Source of the DNA: Oscillospiraceae bacterium
GTDB lineage: Bacteria; Bacillota_A; Clostridia; Oscillospirales; Oscillospiraceae
Length of the DNA stretch: 22,678 nucleotides
Assembly (NCBI GenBank): GCA_017516785.1
Contig: JAFXAV010000025.1
Coordinates: forward strand, 1 to 22,678
Direction of reading: 5' to 3'
Made by a program: the position numbers and the translations under genes
The notes under the pieces: generated by a model
What the model was told of the DNA's origin: nothing
Database searches by the model: none
The model's input: only the letters and a program-made list of their open reading frames with translations
In this document: piece by piece, positions 1-7,687 of the stretch
Numbering within the stretch: position 1 is the stretch's first letter
Layout of the letters: every line of letters begins with the position of its first letter

Positions 1-205
1 GTCAAATTGCAGTTTGGCGATGCGTTTGCTCTGCACTACTTGCCTCCCTCTCTGAGGGAGGTGGCAGCCCGAAGGGCTGACGGAGGGAGTGTCCTATCGA
101 CTTTACGACACTCCCCCAGTCAAAAATCAGAGATTTTTGCCAGCCCCCTTAAAGAGGGGGCCGAGGGTGGCTTCGCCACCAAACAGCTCTACAAACTACA
201 ATTTG
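1..205. repeat. Structured intergenic repeat with terminal inverted repeats (MITE-like)
   Basis: The ends carry a 14-base inverted repeat with one mismatch: CAAATTGCAGTTTG at 3-16 and CAAACTACAATTTG at 192-205. Between them lie several short perfect or near-perfect hairpins: CCTCCCTC/GAGGGAGG around 51-69, CAGCCC/GGGCTG around 64-79, CAAAAATC/GATTTTTG around 121-139, a GCCCCC/GGGGGC stem around 143-161, and GTGGC/GCCAC around 167-179. No convincing gene is present; long reading frames across it lack a ribosome binding site. The pattern resembles dispersed non-coding repeats I recall from gut Oscillospiraceae genomes, but copy number cannot be tested here. The left end lies at the window edge, so the element may be longer. 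Confidence 0.6.
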
Positions 206-226
206 TCTCCCTGGTTTGGCGGATGC

Positions 227-255
227 TTGACAAAAGGCGGCGCCAACGATATGAT
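227..255 (+). promoter_or_regulatory. Sigma-A-type promoter of the S26-like peptidase gene
   Basis: A consensus -35 TTGACA (227-232) is separated by 17 bases from a -10 TATGAT (250-255). Transcription would begin near 262, just before the AAAGGAGG ribosome binding site at 263-270, giving a very short leader. It lies about 20 bases outside the repeat element, so the gene has its own promoter. Confidence 0.7.
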
Positions 256-277
256 GAACGAAAAAGGAGGAACGGCG

Positions 278-733
278 ATGCCAAAGGTTGTGAACACAAA
301 GGAATATCTGGATATCGTTTGTGAGCTTCTGCTTCAGGGCCAGAGTCATGTTCCGGTACCTGTGGCAGGAAACAGCATGGTGCCGTTTCTTCACAACGGG
401 GACACGGTCTATCTGGAGCTGCCCCGGACACCGCTGAAAAAGGCGGATATTGTCCTCTACACCCGGCCTGACGGGCGCTACATTCTCCACCGGATTGTCA
501 GAGTCAACTCCGACGGAAGCTTTATCATGATGGGCGATGCCCAGCAGGAAAAGGAATGGATTCAAAGCGCCGGGCAGATTCATGGCAGAGTGGTATCGGT
601 GGTTCACCGGGGGAAACGGATTGGACCCGAAAGCCGGCACTGGAAATTTTATGCGACAGTCTGGCTGTGGGCGATTCCGCTGCGCCGCTGGCTGATGGCA
701 TCAGTTCCCAAAATCAAAAAGAAAAACCGCTGA
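278..733 (+). CDS. S24/S26 family signal-peptidase-like protein (SipW/S26B type)
   Basis: A small (151 aa) serine peptidase-like protein. The segment AGNSMVPFLHNGD holds the expected nucleophile Ser33. The second box, ILHRIVRV, has His71 where bacterial type I signal peptidases have Lys, as in SipW, archaeal and ER-type enzymes (S26B). GDAQQEKEW follows as the third conserved box. There is no N-terminal membrane segment, unlike typical SipW; a hydrophobic or amphipathic stretch near residues 125-142 (WKFYATVWLWAIPLRRW) may attach it to the membrane. The start at 278 is chosen because AAAGGAGG lies 7 bases upstream; a longer frame from 89 would run through the repeat. Its substrate is unknown, and any partner gene may lie left of the window. 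It converges on the exopolysaccharide operon and shares its terminator. Confidence 0.8.
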   Translation: MPKVVNTKEYLDIVCELLLQGQSHVPVPVAGNSMVPFLHNGDTVYLELPRTPLKKADIVLYTRPDGRYILHRIVRVNSDGSFIMMGDAQQEKEWIQSAGQIHGRVVSVVHRGKRIGPESRHWKFYATVWLWAIPLRRWLMASVPKIKKKNR

Positions 734-756
734 AAGTAATCTTTCAGCGGTTTTTT
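722..756. terminator. Bidirectional rho-independent terminator
   Basis: AAAAACCGCTGAAAG (722-736), loop TAAT, then CTTTCAGCGGTTTTTT (741-756) form a long stem flanked by A and T runs on both strands. It overlaps the last codons of the peptidase gene and sits just beyond the stop of the leftward kinase gene (760), so it can end transcription from both sides. Confidence 0.9.
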
Positions 757-759
757 GTA

Positions 760-2205
760 TCAGGAATTCTGATTCCGGCCGTATCGGGATTTCTGGTGAT
801 AATAATGAGATCCGTAACCATAGCCGTAGCCATAACCGTAGGTGCGGGAACTGCGGTGAACACCGTTGAGAATGCATCCGGTCAGGGAAATATCCCGCTG
901 GTAAAGACCGGTGATGGAGTCCAGAATCTGGTTGCGGTTGGCGCAGTCCAGTCTGATTACATAAAGAACACAGTCTGCAAATCGTGTCAGCAGAGTGGTG
1001 TCGGAGACCACACTGCAGGGAGGCGTATCCACAATGACATAGTCAAAATTTTCAGAGAGGATATCCAGAATCGGACGCAGGGCCTTGCCGTCGATGGTAT
1101 AGTGGCGCATGGAGGTGCTGGCGCCGGAGATGTAGTAGAGCTTGGAGCCGGGAACATTTTTCAGGCATTCCATCACAGGATGCTCCGGGTGATTCAGGCA
1201 GTACAGCAGGCCGTTGTCCTCCTGGCTGGAACGGAAAATCCGGGCAATGCTCTGATTTCTCAGGTCTGCGTCCACCAGAACAACCCGATGGCCTTCTGCA
1301 GCCAGGGAAATGGCCAGGTTTGCGGAGATGGTGGTTTTGCCTTCGCCGGGAACGGTGCTGGTCAGCAGAACGATATTGCCGTCTTTTTCGGCAAGCTGTT
1401 TGCGGACTTTGGTCCGAAGTGCCCGAAGGGATTCAGCCACCTGCTCATTGTCAGCGGCGCTGATCAGGCTGGTTTTGCGGTCTTTCCGCCGGTGTTTCGG
1501 GGAAACCTGAGGGAACGTGGTCAGAATGGGCAGGTTTGTAATGGCTTTCAGATCATCTGTACTGCCAATGGTGCGGATCAGCATGGACAAACCGAATGTC
1601 AGGCCTAGGCCCAGAACAAGACCCATGATGCCGCCCCGAACCAAGCTGCCCCGGACAGAGAAGCTGTTGCTGGGAGCGGAGGGCAGGACGGGGGCATCCA
1701 ACAGAATGATGGTGGGATAATCTGCCATATATCGGGCGGCCTGGGGATAGCAGTCGATGACCGCATTCAGAATGTCATAGGCATCCTGGGCGCTGGTACT
1801 GGTGACCTGCATTTCCATCAGGTTGGTTCCTGCCACGGCGGAGGCAGAGATGGAACCGTTGATGCTTCCGCTGCCCAGACGAACTTCGATCATATCGCGC
1901 ATATAATCGGTGCGCAGTAGGTCGGGGAACGCGCTGGCCAGGGACTGAGCGGTGGAGCTGTCGTAATAGAGAGTATGAGTGGTGGAGAAAATGTTGTTGG
2001 GGATATATCCGGATCCGATGGAGAACAGAGCCTGGCAGCGGTAAACGGGACGGTAGCTGATCCGTGCCCGCAGCAGATTGGCGCCTGCCAGAAGGACTGC
2101 CAGTGCCAGCACCAGAATCCAAGTGCGTTTCAGCATCTTGAAAAAGCGATCCAGCATTTTGGAAAGGTCCAGGGGCGCAAGGGTATTATTCTGATTGGAA
2201 TCCAT
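760..2205 (-). CDS. Polysaccharide co-polymerase / BY-kinase fusion (CpsCD-like), second copy
   Basis: A 481 aa Wzz-type chain-length regulator fused to a bacterial tyrosine kinase. The Wzz part has transmembrane helices at about residues 29-46 and 190-212, with an extracellular region between them and a Pro-rich stretch (APVLPSAP) before the second helix. The cytoplasmic kinase has Walker A (TVPGEGKTT, Lys290), Walker A' (VVLVDADLR) and Walker B (YVIVDTPP). The tail carries a YG-repeat cluster with tyrosines 456, 458, 460, 462, 464, 468, 469 and 475, the expected autophosphorylation sites. In this family, cycles of kinase autophosphorylation and CpsB-type dephosphorylation control capsule or exopolysaccharide polymerisation and export. 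It is the last gene of the operon, 17 bases after the first kinase; AAAGGAG precedes its ATG. Confidence 0.92.
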   Translation of the reverse strand: MDSNQNNTLAPLDLSKMLDRFFKMLKRTWILVLALAVLLAGANLLRARISYRPVYRCQALFSIGSGYIPNNIFSTTHTLYYDSSTAQSLASAFPDLLRTDYMRDMIEVRLGSGSINGSISASAVAGTNLMEMQVTSTSAQDAYDILNAVIDCYPQAARYMADYPTIILLDAPVLPSAPSNSFSVRGSLVRGGIMGLVLGLGLTFGLSMLIRTIGSTDDLKAITNLPILTTFPQVSPKHRRKDRKTSLISAADNEQVAESLRALRTKVRKQLAEKDGNIVLLTSTVPGEGKTTISANLAISLAAEGHRVVLVDADLRNQSIARIFRSSQEDNGLLYCLNHPEHPVMECLKNVPGSKLYYISGASTSMRHYTIDGKALRPILDILSENFDYVIVDTPPCSVVSDTTLLTRFADCVLYVIRLDCANRNQILDSITGLYQRDISLTGCILNGVHRSSRTYGYGYGYGYGSHYYHQKSRYGRNQNS

Positions 2206-2222
2206 TATTGTGCGCTCCTTTC

Positions 2223-3647
2223 TTAGAGATTGTCGCGTCCGGATTGGACGCCGTAGCCGTAGTGGCTGTAGTGACCGTAACTGCTGCCGTCGGTGATGGA
2301 ATCAGTCATGTCGTTGAGAATACAGCCCATAAAGCGGGAGTTGGAGGAGCGCAGCAGGTCGATGGCATCGTTGATGTCGGCGGCGGGAGTTCGGTCCTGG
2401 CGTACCACCAGCATGGAGGCATCCACACTGTCGAGCAGGGTTTCGGTATCTGCAAAGTAACCCATGGGCGGGGTATCCAGAATCACATAGTCGAATACCC
2501 GCAGCTGCAGCAGCAGGGTCTGCATGGTGGCGCTGGTCAGAAGCTCCGTGCAGCGGCGGTCAGGCATCTGGGAGAAAAGCAGATAGAGGTCCATCTGGTT
2601 GAAGCGGACCATGCACTGCAGCAGCTGTTCTTTGGAGAAGGGGCGGCTGAGCAGCTTATTCAGAGGAACTGCGGGGATGTACTTGTTGTCATAGAACCGG
2701 CACAGGCTGGGATTGCGCAGATCGCAGTCCACCAGAGCGACGGTTCTGCCCCGCATGGCCATGGCGGCGGCAATATTGCCTGCCACGGTGGATTTGCCTT
2801 CATTTTCATTGACACCGGTGACGATGAAAATTTTGCTGCCGTTGTTGGCATTTTCCAGTTCCATCTGAGCGCAGATGGTGTTGATTTGCTCGGTGTAGTC
2901 AAAGCCGGTGGCGGGAGAGAAAACCTGAAGGGGTACATTGCCCGGACGCAGCAGCTGCCGCAGGGTGCGCTTTCTCTGTTCACGGCTGATGGTGGCGATA
3001 ATGGGTGCATCCAGCAGGGCTCTTGCGCCGGCGCGGGTCTGGATGGTACCCCGGGTGATGCACAGCCAGCACAGCAGAGCGGCCATTAAGACGGCGCCTG
3101 CCGCGGCGGCCACCACACAGTATTTGCCGGAGTTAACGAAATTAACGGGAGTTTCGGAAACATCGGGATTTCGAATGACCTGGACGATGCAGTCATAGGA
3201 CACATAACCGACGATGGTGGGGAACAGGTCAGCCACCGCGCAGATGGTAAGAAATGCTGTCTTGGGGGAATCGTCCGTAGCGGAGACAATGATCATATTG
3301 CTATCGCCCACCTGACGGGCAGTGATGGCACCGTCAAAATCGGAAAGGTCCTCAGAGTAGGTGCGGATCTTATTTCTGACCATATTGCTGCCCAGCAGTT
3401 CGGTCAGTGTGGCGGTGACCTCCTTGGTAGCGGAGGAATTGTAGCTGGAGGTGCTGGAGGTGACGCGGGTGGTGACGGCGTAGGTCATATCTGCCTGATA
3501 CCGGGGCACATGGAACCAGCTGAAGTACAGGGAAGTGCTCATGGCGAAGATCAGCGCTGCTGCCACAATCATCCAGAAATCCCGTACCAGGGCCCGGATC
3601 AGACACCGGATGGAAATATGTTCAAATTTGATGGAATTGTTATTCAC
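2223..3647 (-). CDS. Polysaccharide co-polymerase / BY-kinase fusion (CpsCD-like), first copy
   Basis: A 474 aa protein with the same architecture as the next gene: membrane helices at about residues 24-44 and 178-200 around a Wzz-type extracellular region, then a tyrosine kinase with Walker A (NENEGKST, Lys285), Walker A' (VALVDCDLR) and Walker B (YVILDTPP). The C-terminal tail has four tyrosines (457, 460, 463, 465). Sequence and tail length differ clearly from the second copy, so this is an old duplication or two specialised regulators rather than a recent copy. Translation probably starts at GTG (3647), with AGGAGG seven bases upstream; that ribosome binding site overlaps the stop codon of the preceding Ig-like gene. 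Role inferred from family: regulation of surface polysaccharide length and export. Confidence 0.9.
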   Translation of the reverse strand: MNNNSIKFEHISIRCLIRALVRDFWMIVAAALIFAMSTSLYFSWFHVPRYQADMTYAVTTRVTSSTSSYNSSATKEVTATLTELLGSNMVRNKIRTYSEDLSDFDGAITARQVGDSNMIIVSATDDSPKTAFLTICAVADLFPTIVGYVSYDCIVQVIRNPDVSETPVNFVNSGKYCVVAAAAGAVLMAALLCWLCITRGTIQTRAGARALLDAPIIATISREQRKRTLRQLLRPGNVPLQVFSPATGFDYTEQINTICAQMELENANNGSKIFIVTGVNENEGKSTVAGNIAAAMAMRGRTVALVDCDLRNPSLCRFYDNKYIPAVPLNKLLSRPFSKEQLLQCMVRFNQMDLYLLFSQMPDRRCTELLTSATMQTLLLQLRVFDYVILDTPPMGYFADTETLLDSVDASMLVVRQDRTPAADINDAIDLLRSSNSRFMGCILNDMTDSITDGSSYGHYSHYGYGVQSGRDNL

Positions 3648-3659
3648 GGCGGGTCCTCC

Positions 3660-4469
3660 TTATTCCACCACTACAGTCAGAAGGGCGATGCCTTCCACAC
3701 CGTTGTGGATGTAGCTGTAGCGGACCATATATGTACCGGAAACGGAGGTGTCCACACTGCCACTGACCCGGACTTCTGTCTTGCCGATGATGCCGTCGGA
3801 GGTCCGCACATAGGAAACATAATCCCGGGGGGAGAAGCTGCTGCCCTGCTCCAGATAGACAAGGTAGGAAGTGAGGGTAATCTCGGGATGCTCTGCGTTA
3901 TCGGGATACCGGACCACTGGCAGTGTCAGCTGAACGGTGTCATCCATGGAGTTGGTGACCCGGAGGTCCATGGAGTAGACAGCGGTCTCGTTGGAGCTGT
4001 TCAGCGTGGAAACGCGCACAGAGTCGGTGATGTCGCCGTCGATGCAGTCTTCCACCAGCAGCCGGTCCAGAAGGACAATGTTCTCACCGGAGGAATAGAC
4101 CAGCGGCTCCGTAATGGAGATGCGGGGGGAGACGTAGTCTGTATAGCGGATGGTGCGGGTCAGGCTTCCCACATTGTTGTCGCTGTCGAAGACCAGATAA
4201 GTAATTTTGGTAGTGGCATCATCGATGAATTTGGAAATGCCGGAGATACGGATAGCGGAGGTGAGGTCGCCGTCCTGAGCATCGCTGGCAGTGACACTTT
4301 CCAGAAGTACCTGCCGGTCGGCGGAAACGGAAATTTCCAGAGTATCGCTGTCGCAGCTGATGACAGGCGTGTCATTGGTGCCGCTAAGCCGGGAGGTTAT
4401 TTCCGTAGTGCCGTAGGCCAGGGTGACAACGGCGAGAAGGATGATCAGTAGGATTTTCAGTATTCTCAT
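3660..4469 (-). CDS. Membrane-anchored protein with Ig-like (DUF5011/Cry22-type) repeats
   Basis: A 269 aa protein with an N-terminal signal anchor (residues 3-20, hydrophobic after MRILK) and an otherwise extracellular sequence. At least two repeats look like the DUF5011/Cry22 Ig-like fold: 'VTASDAQDGDLTSAIRI' is followed by 'ITYLVFDSDNNVGS', and 'LLVEDCIDGDITDSVRV' later; the C-terminal stretch 'VSGTYMVRYSYIHNG' fits the last strand region. No catalytic motif is visible. It lies between the phosphatase and the first BY-kinase, with AGGAG upstream and 12 bases before the kinase start, so it is co-translated with the export machinery. I infer a sensor, glycan-binding or scaffold role on the outer face of the Wzz/kinase complex. 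The cpsA/LCP protein found in many such operons is absent from this operon, but this protein has no LCP features. Confidence 0.75.
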   Translation of the reverse strand: MRILKILLIILLAVVTLAYGTTEITSRLSGTNDTPVISCDSDTLEISVSADRQVLLESVTASDAQDGDLTSAIRISGISKFIDDATTKITYLVFDSDNNVGSLTRTIRYTDYVSPRISITEPLVYSSGENIVLLDRLLVEDCIDGDITDSVRVSTLNSSNETAVYSMDLRVTNSMDDTVQLTLPVVRYPDNAEHPEITLTSYLVYLEQGSSFSPRDYVSYVRTSDGIIGKTEVRVSGSVDTSVSGTYMVRYSYIHNGVEGIALLTVVVE

Positions 4470-4503
4470 AGTGGCTCCTGAAATGGATTGATGTTGTGGA
4501 TTC

Positions 4504-5259
4504 TCAGTTGAAAGTATTGGACTGGTAGTTAATGGGCACCATGGGCCTGTTTTCGATCAGACGGGCGGGGTTGCGCTCCAACAGCACCCAGGCGTAGTCC
4601 GGACCGCAGTGCTGTTCCAGCCACTGCCGGGCAGGCCCCATGTGTGTGGTGCGGCGGTCAGCGCTGTGGGCATCGCTGGCAACCAGATGGGCAAGACCGT
4701 GATCGATGAGGAAATGGGATGCCTTCTGCACTCTGTTTCCGAAGGTGCCCAGGAGGCTTCCCTTGTTGATCTGCATGATGCAGCCGATCCGCTCAAGCCA
4801 GTACTGGCAGAGAACGGGATTCTGCTGAACTGCATCGTAGCGCTCTGGATGTGCCACAACAGGCTTATAGCCGTTGACCCGGAGGGCATCCAGCATCTGA
4901 GTCATATAGCGACCAGATTCGCCGAAATCAAATTCGACCAGAATGTAGTCGCTGTTGCCGATGGTAGGCAGGGCGTGGCGCTCGGCCATGGCGGGAGTCT
5001 GGGGCAGGCAAAGCACCTCAGCTCCCAGATACAGCTTCAGGGGGATTGCTTCTTTCTGCAAGGCGCTCTCCAGATGCTGGAACCGCTCCAGCAGAGGCTT
5101 CAGCCGCCAGAGGGAGGCTGGTTCCCCGGGGAAATGGGGCGTGGTGACAATGCCGGAGACGCCGGAGGAAGCCGCCATTTTTGCCATGGCAAGGGACTCT
5201 GCCATGCTGGTTGATCCATCGTCAAAAGCCGGAAGGATGTGGCAATGAATATCGATCAT
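4504..5259 (-). CDS. cpsB: CpsB/CapC (YwqE)-type PHP-domain tyrosine-protein phosphatase
   Basis: A 251 aa metal-dependent protein-tyrosine phosphatase of the PHP family. The N-terminus MIDIHCHILPAFDDGS gives the metal ligands His5 and His7 and the DDGS signature; TTPHFPGE, VVAHPERY and LVASDAHS supply the other metal-binding His and Asp residues. Length matches CpsB/YwqE. In the family it dephosphorylates the tyrosine tail of the cognate BY-kinase and so controls polysaccharide export; its targets here are presumably the two kinases encoded downstream. It is the first gene of a four-gene leftward operon, with AGGAGGTG five bases before ATG and a promoter at 5306-5335. The gene symbol is by family resemblance. 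Confidence 0.9.
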   Translation of the reverse strand: MIDIHCHILPAFDDGSTSMAESLAMAKMAASSGVSGIVTTPHFPGEPASLWRLKPLLERFQHLESALQKEAIPLKLYLGAEVLCLPQTPAMAERHALPTIGNSDYILVEFDFGESGRYMTQMLDALRVNGYKPVVAHPERYDAVQQNPVLCQYWLERIGCIMQINKGSLLGTFGNRVQKASHFLIDHGLAHLVASDAHSADRRTTHMGPARQWLEQHCGPDYAWVLLERNPARLIENRPMVPINYQSNTFN

Positions 5260-5305
5260 GGGGGCACCTCCTGTTCTGCCGCATAATTGGCCATTCTCAC
5301 ATAAC

Positions 5306-5335
5306 AGTATAGCACAGCTGGCAAGCGGGATGCAA
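5306..5335 (-). promoter_or_regulatory. Promoter of the exopolysaccharide-control operon
   Basis: Reading leftward, TTGCAT (5335-5330) and TATACT (5311-5306) are separated by 18 bases, about 45 bases before the phosphatase start. The -10 is preceded by TGC, close to an extended -10. The -35 is weak. It is back to back with the rightward promoter at 5384-5412, with 48 bases between the two -35 elements. Confidence 0.55.
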
Positions 5336-5383
5336 CCCCTGTTGATAAAATCATCCTTGGGAGAATCTTAAGGAAAATGGGTC

Positions 5384-5412
5384 TTGAAATGGGATTTGCG
5401 CGGGTCTATAAT
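5384..5412 (+). promoter_or_regulatory. Promoter of the M15 peptidase gene
   Basis: TTGAAA (5384-5389) and a perfect TATAAT (5407-5412) are 17 bases apart. A second TATAAT follows at 5415-5420. This is one of the best promoters in the window. The leader to the ATG at 5476 is about 57 bases. Confidence 0.75.
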
Positions 5413-5475
5413 GGTATAATCATAATTATTGGTTTTTGTCCGCTTTTCCTGGCGGTGTGAATTGAGGTACTGTCT

Positions 5476-7518
5476 ATGAAAAAATCTGTTAAATGGATCA
5501 TAGCTGTGATCGCGGGGCTGCTTCTGGCAGCAGGCGTGGTTTTCGGCTTCGGTTTTGTGCTGCCCTGGTATCAGGCTCAGACCACCATGCCGGAAGGCAA
5601 TATGCAGGTGTACCGCCTGGAAAGCGGTGAGCTTCAGCTGACCTGGCCGGAGGCGGAAAATGCCGACAGCTACTGTGTGGAAATGCTGGATTCCGTGGTA
5701 AATGAGAAGGAAGAGGAGGAACTGGTTCCCTTCTATCAGGATGTGGTTCAGGGAAATTCCACCAATCTGAAGTCCCTGCCGGAAGACGGCAAGGTCTGCA
5801 TCCTGCGCATCCGCACCATGAAATATTACGATACCTGGTTTGATCAGAGAATCCGCTACGGCGATGCTGCTTTGGAAGTATCCACCGCCTTCGATACGCC
5901 TGAGGTTGTGAAGCTTAGCTGGACTCCTGACCCCGCTGCCGACACTGTAACTGTGGATTTCGGTCTGAAAGACGGTGGAAAAGCACGGGTCTACACCGTG
6001 GATGAAGGCGGCGAAAATAAACTTCTGAAGGAAATTTCCGAAACTCAGCTGGTTCTGAAATTTGCCGATGACGGCGACCTGCCCATGATTCCCTTCGGCG
6101 GAGAATGTGAGCTGGTTTTCGATGCAGTCCGGGAGCAGGAGGGCATCATCTTCTACGGTCCCATCACCGCAGGCTTTGCAGTGGACCGGGACAATCTGCT
6201 GGACCGGAACCTGAATCTGCAGCTGCAGGATCGGGGCTACAACGTCATGAGCCTCAGCTGGAACGAAACCAAGGGCGAATATTATGAGGTTCAGAGAAAG
6301 CAGGAAGGCGACGAGGAATGGACTGTCATTGAACAGATCCCCGGTGACGGTGAGCGAAGCTACACATCCCCCCACCTGCCGGCTTTTGAAAGTATTACTT
6401 ACCGGGTTGTCGCAGTGGGCGGCGAGACCATGGAGGGCAGCGATCTGGCTGCCGAATCGGAAGAACTGATCTTCGAAACCAAGCAATCCCCCGTTTTCGC
6501 CACCATCTGGCCTGTGAAGGAGCTGGAAGTCTATTCCGACACCCAGAAGACTGAGGTTGTGGGTAAGGTGGAAACCGGCACTGCCTACTGCGTTCTGGAA
6601 GAAAAGGACGGCATGTTCGGCATCGGCATCGACGGCAAGACCTGCTACATCGACAGCAACTATGTGCTGATCAATCTGCCGGAGTATATGGGCGATCTCT
6701 GCAGCTACAAGATCACCAACAGCTACTCCTCCAGGTATATGATGCATGAATTCGAACTGCCCGGCATGACCGGCAAGGTCACCGCGGGTTACAGCTACGT
6801 CAAGCAGTCCGACGGCAGCTACCTGGTTCCCCTGCTGTACCCCACGGCACAGAAGCTGGTTGTGGCAGCCCAGACCGCCATTGACCAGGGCTACAAGCTG
6901 AAGATTTACGACGCTTTCCGGCCCAATGTGGCCACCCGGGAGATGTACTCCCTGGCAGAGAAAATGCTGAATGAGCCCCTGCCTGAAAAGACCTACACCG
7001 GCGTGAAGATCTCCTCCCTGAGACTTCCGTCAGAAGACATCACCACCCTGACCTATGGTGATGTGATGCTGGGCGGCTACAGCCTGACTTACTATGTTGC
7101 CCAGGGCCGCTCCAACCACAATCTGGGTATTGCTCTGGATCTGACTGTGGAAAAACTGGAAGACGGCAAGGAAGTGCGGATGCAGACATCCATGCACGAC
7201 CTGAGCCAGTATTCCGGCCTGAAATACAACACCAAGTCTGCCAGAGCCCTGGCGGATATTATGAAGAGCGCCGGATTTACCACCCTGGTTTCCGAATGGT
7301 GGCATTTCAACGACTTCGACAGCCGGGATACTCTGGAACTGGTGGCAGTCTACAGCGGCATCAACGCCCGCTGCTGGATGGCCGATGACAACGGCTGGCG
7401 CTACCGCACCAAGCGGGGCAACTACTACACCGACACTACCGAAACCATCGGTGATATGGTCTATACCTTTGATGCCGAGGGCTATGTGGTAAAATCCGAG
7501 CCTGTTCCCGCTGAATAA
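5476..7518 (+). CDS. Membrane-anchored FN3/SH3 protein with C-terminal M15 (VanX-like) metallopeptidase domain
   Basis: A 680 aa surface protein. A signal anchor (residues 7-32) is followed by fibronectin type III-like regions at about 40-130, 140-245 and 250-335, a bacterial SH3-like segment near 340-400 (LEVYSDTQKTEVVG to CYIDSNYV), and an M15 peptidase domain from about 420 to 630. The peptidase has the VanX/M15D pattern: AFRP (Arg482), SNHNLGIALD with zinc ligands His548 and Asp555, and EWWHF with Glu607 and His610. VanX hydrolyses free D-Ala-D-Ala in the cytoplasm; this protein faces outward, so peptidoglycan stem peptides or released peptides are more likely substrates. The ATG at 5476 has GAGG upstream and its own promoter, and a terminator follows, so it is monocistronic. 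It is divergent from the polysaccharide-control operon. Confidence 0.85.
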   Translation: MKKSVKWIIAVIAGLLLAAGVVFGFGFVLPWYQAQTTMPEGNMQVYRLESGELQLTWPEAENADSYCVEMLDSVVNEKEEEELVPFYQDVVQGNSTNLKSLPEDGKVCILRIRTMKYYDTWFDQRIRYGDAALEVSTAFDTPEVVKLSWTPDPAADTVTVDFGLKDGGKARVYTVDEGGENKLLKEISETQLVLKFADDGDLPMIPFGGECELVFDAVREQEGIIFYGPITAGFAVDRDNLLDRNLNLQLQDRGYNVMSLSWNETKGEYYEVQRKQEGDEEWTVIEQIPGDGERSYTSPHLPAFESITYRVVAVGGETMEGSDLAAESEELIFETKQSPVFATIWPVKELEVYSDTQKTEVVGKVETGTAYCVLEEKDGMFGIGIDGKTCYIDSNYVLINLPEYMGDLCSYKITNSYSSRYMMHEFELPGMTGKVTAGYSYVKQSDGSYLVPLLYPTAQKLVVAAQTAIDQGYKLKIYDAFRPNVATREMYSLAEKMLNEPLPEKTYTGVKISSLRLPSEDITTLTYGDVMLGGYSLTYYVAQGRSNHNLGIALDLTVEKLEDGKEVRMQTSMHDLSQYSGLKYNTKSARALADIMKSAGFTTLVSEWWHFNDFDSRDTLELVAVYSGINARCWMADDNGWRYRTKRGNYYTDTTETIGDMVYTFDAEGYVVKSEPVPAE

Positions 7519-7524
7519 ACAAGA

Positions 7525-7557
7525 GGACGTACCGCGCAAAGTGGTGCGTCCTTTTTT
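7525..7557 (+). terminator. Rho-independent terminator after the M15 peptidase gene
   Basis: GGACGTACC (7525-7533) pairs with GGTGCGTCC (7543-7551), allowing one G-U pair, and is followed by six T. It begins 7 bases after the stop codon. Confidence 0.85.
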
Positions 7558-7602
7558 GAACGCTATTTGCCGACGAAAATCACCTTTTTTCGACATTCCC
7601 GG

Positions 7603-7631
7603 TTGAAATTTATGGGTGATTATGGTAATCT
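7603..7631 (+). promoter_or_regulatory. Possible promoter of the Ig-transglutaminase/MBOAT operon
   Basis: TTGAAA (7603-7608) followed after 17 bases by TAATCT (7626-7631). The -35 is good but the -10 is poor. A promoter is expected here because a terminator closes the previous gene. The actual -10 may lie a few bases away. Confidence 0.4.
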
Positions 7632-7687
7632 TTAAGATGTCTTAATATCGGATAATTTGCGGCATTTTAAGGGAAAGTGGATTGGAT

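Noticed and set aside
89..277. A longer N-terminus for the S26-like peptidase, starting at 89
   Set aside because: It would translate the hairpin-rich repeat; a promoter at 227-255 and an AAAGGAGG site point to the ATG at 278.
776..840. A possible CRISPR-like or satellite repeat
   Set aside because: The periodic six-base pattern is explained by alternating Tyr and Gly codons in the kinase tail; there are no spacers.
5368..6747. A 459-codon leftward open frame opposite the M15 peptidase gene
   Set aside because: It overlaps the divergent promoters and shows only antisense-type composition.
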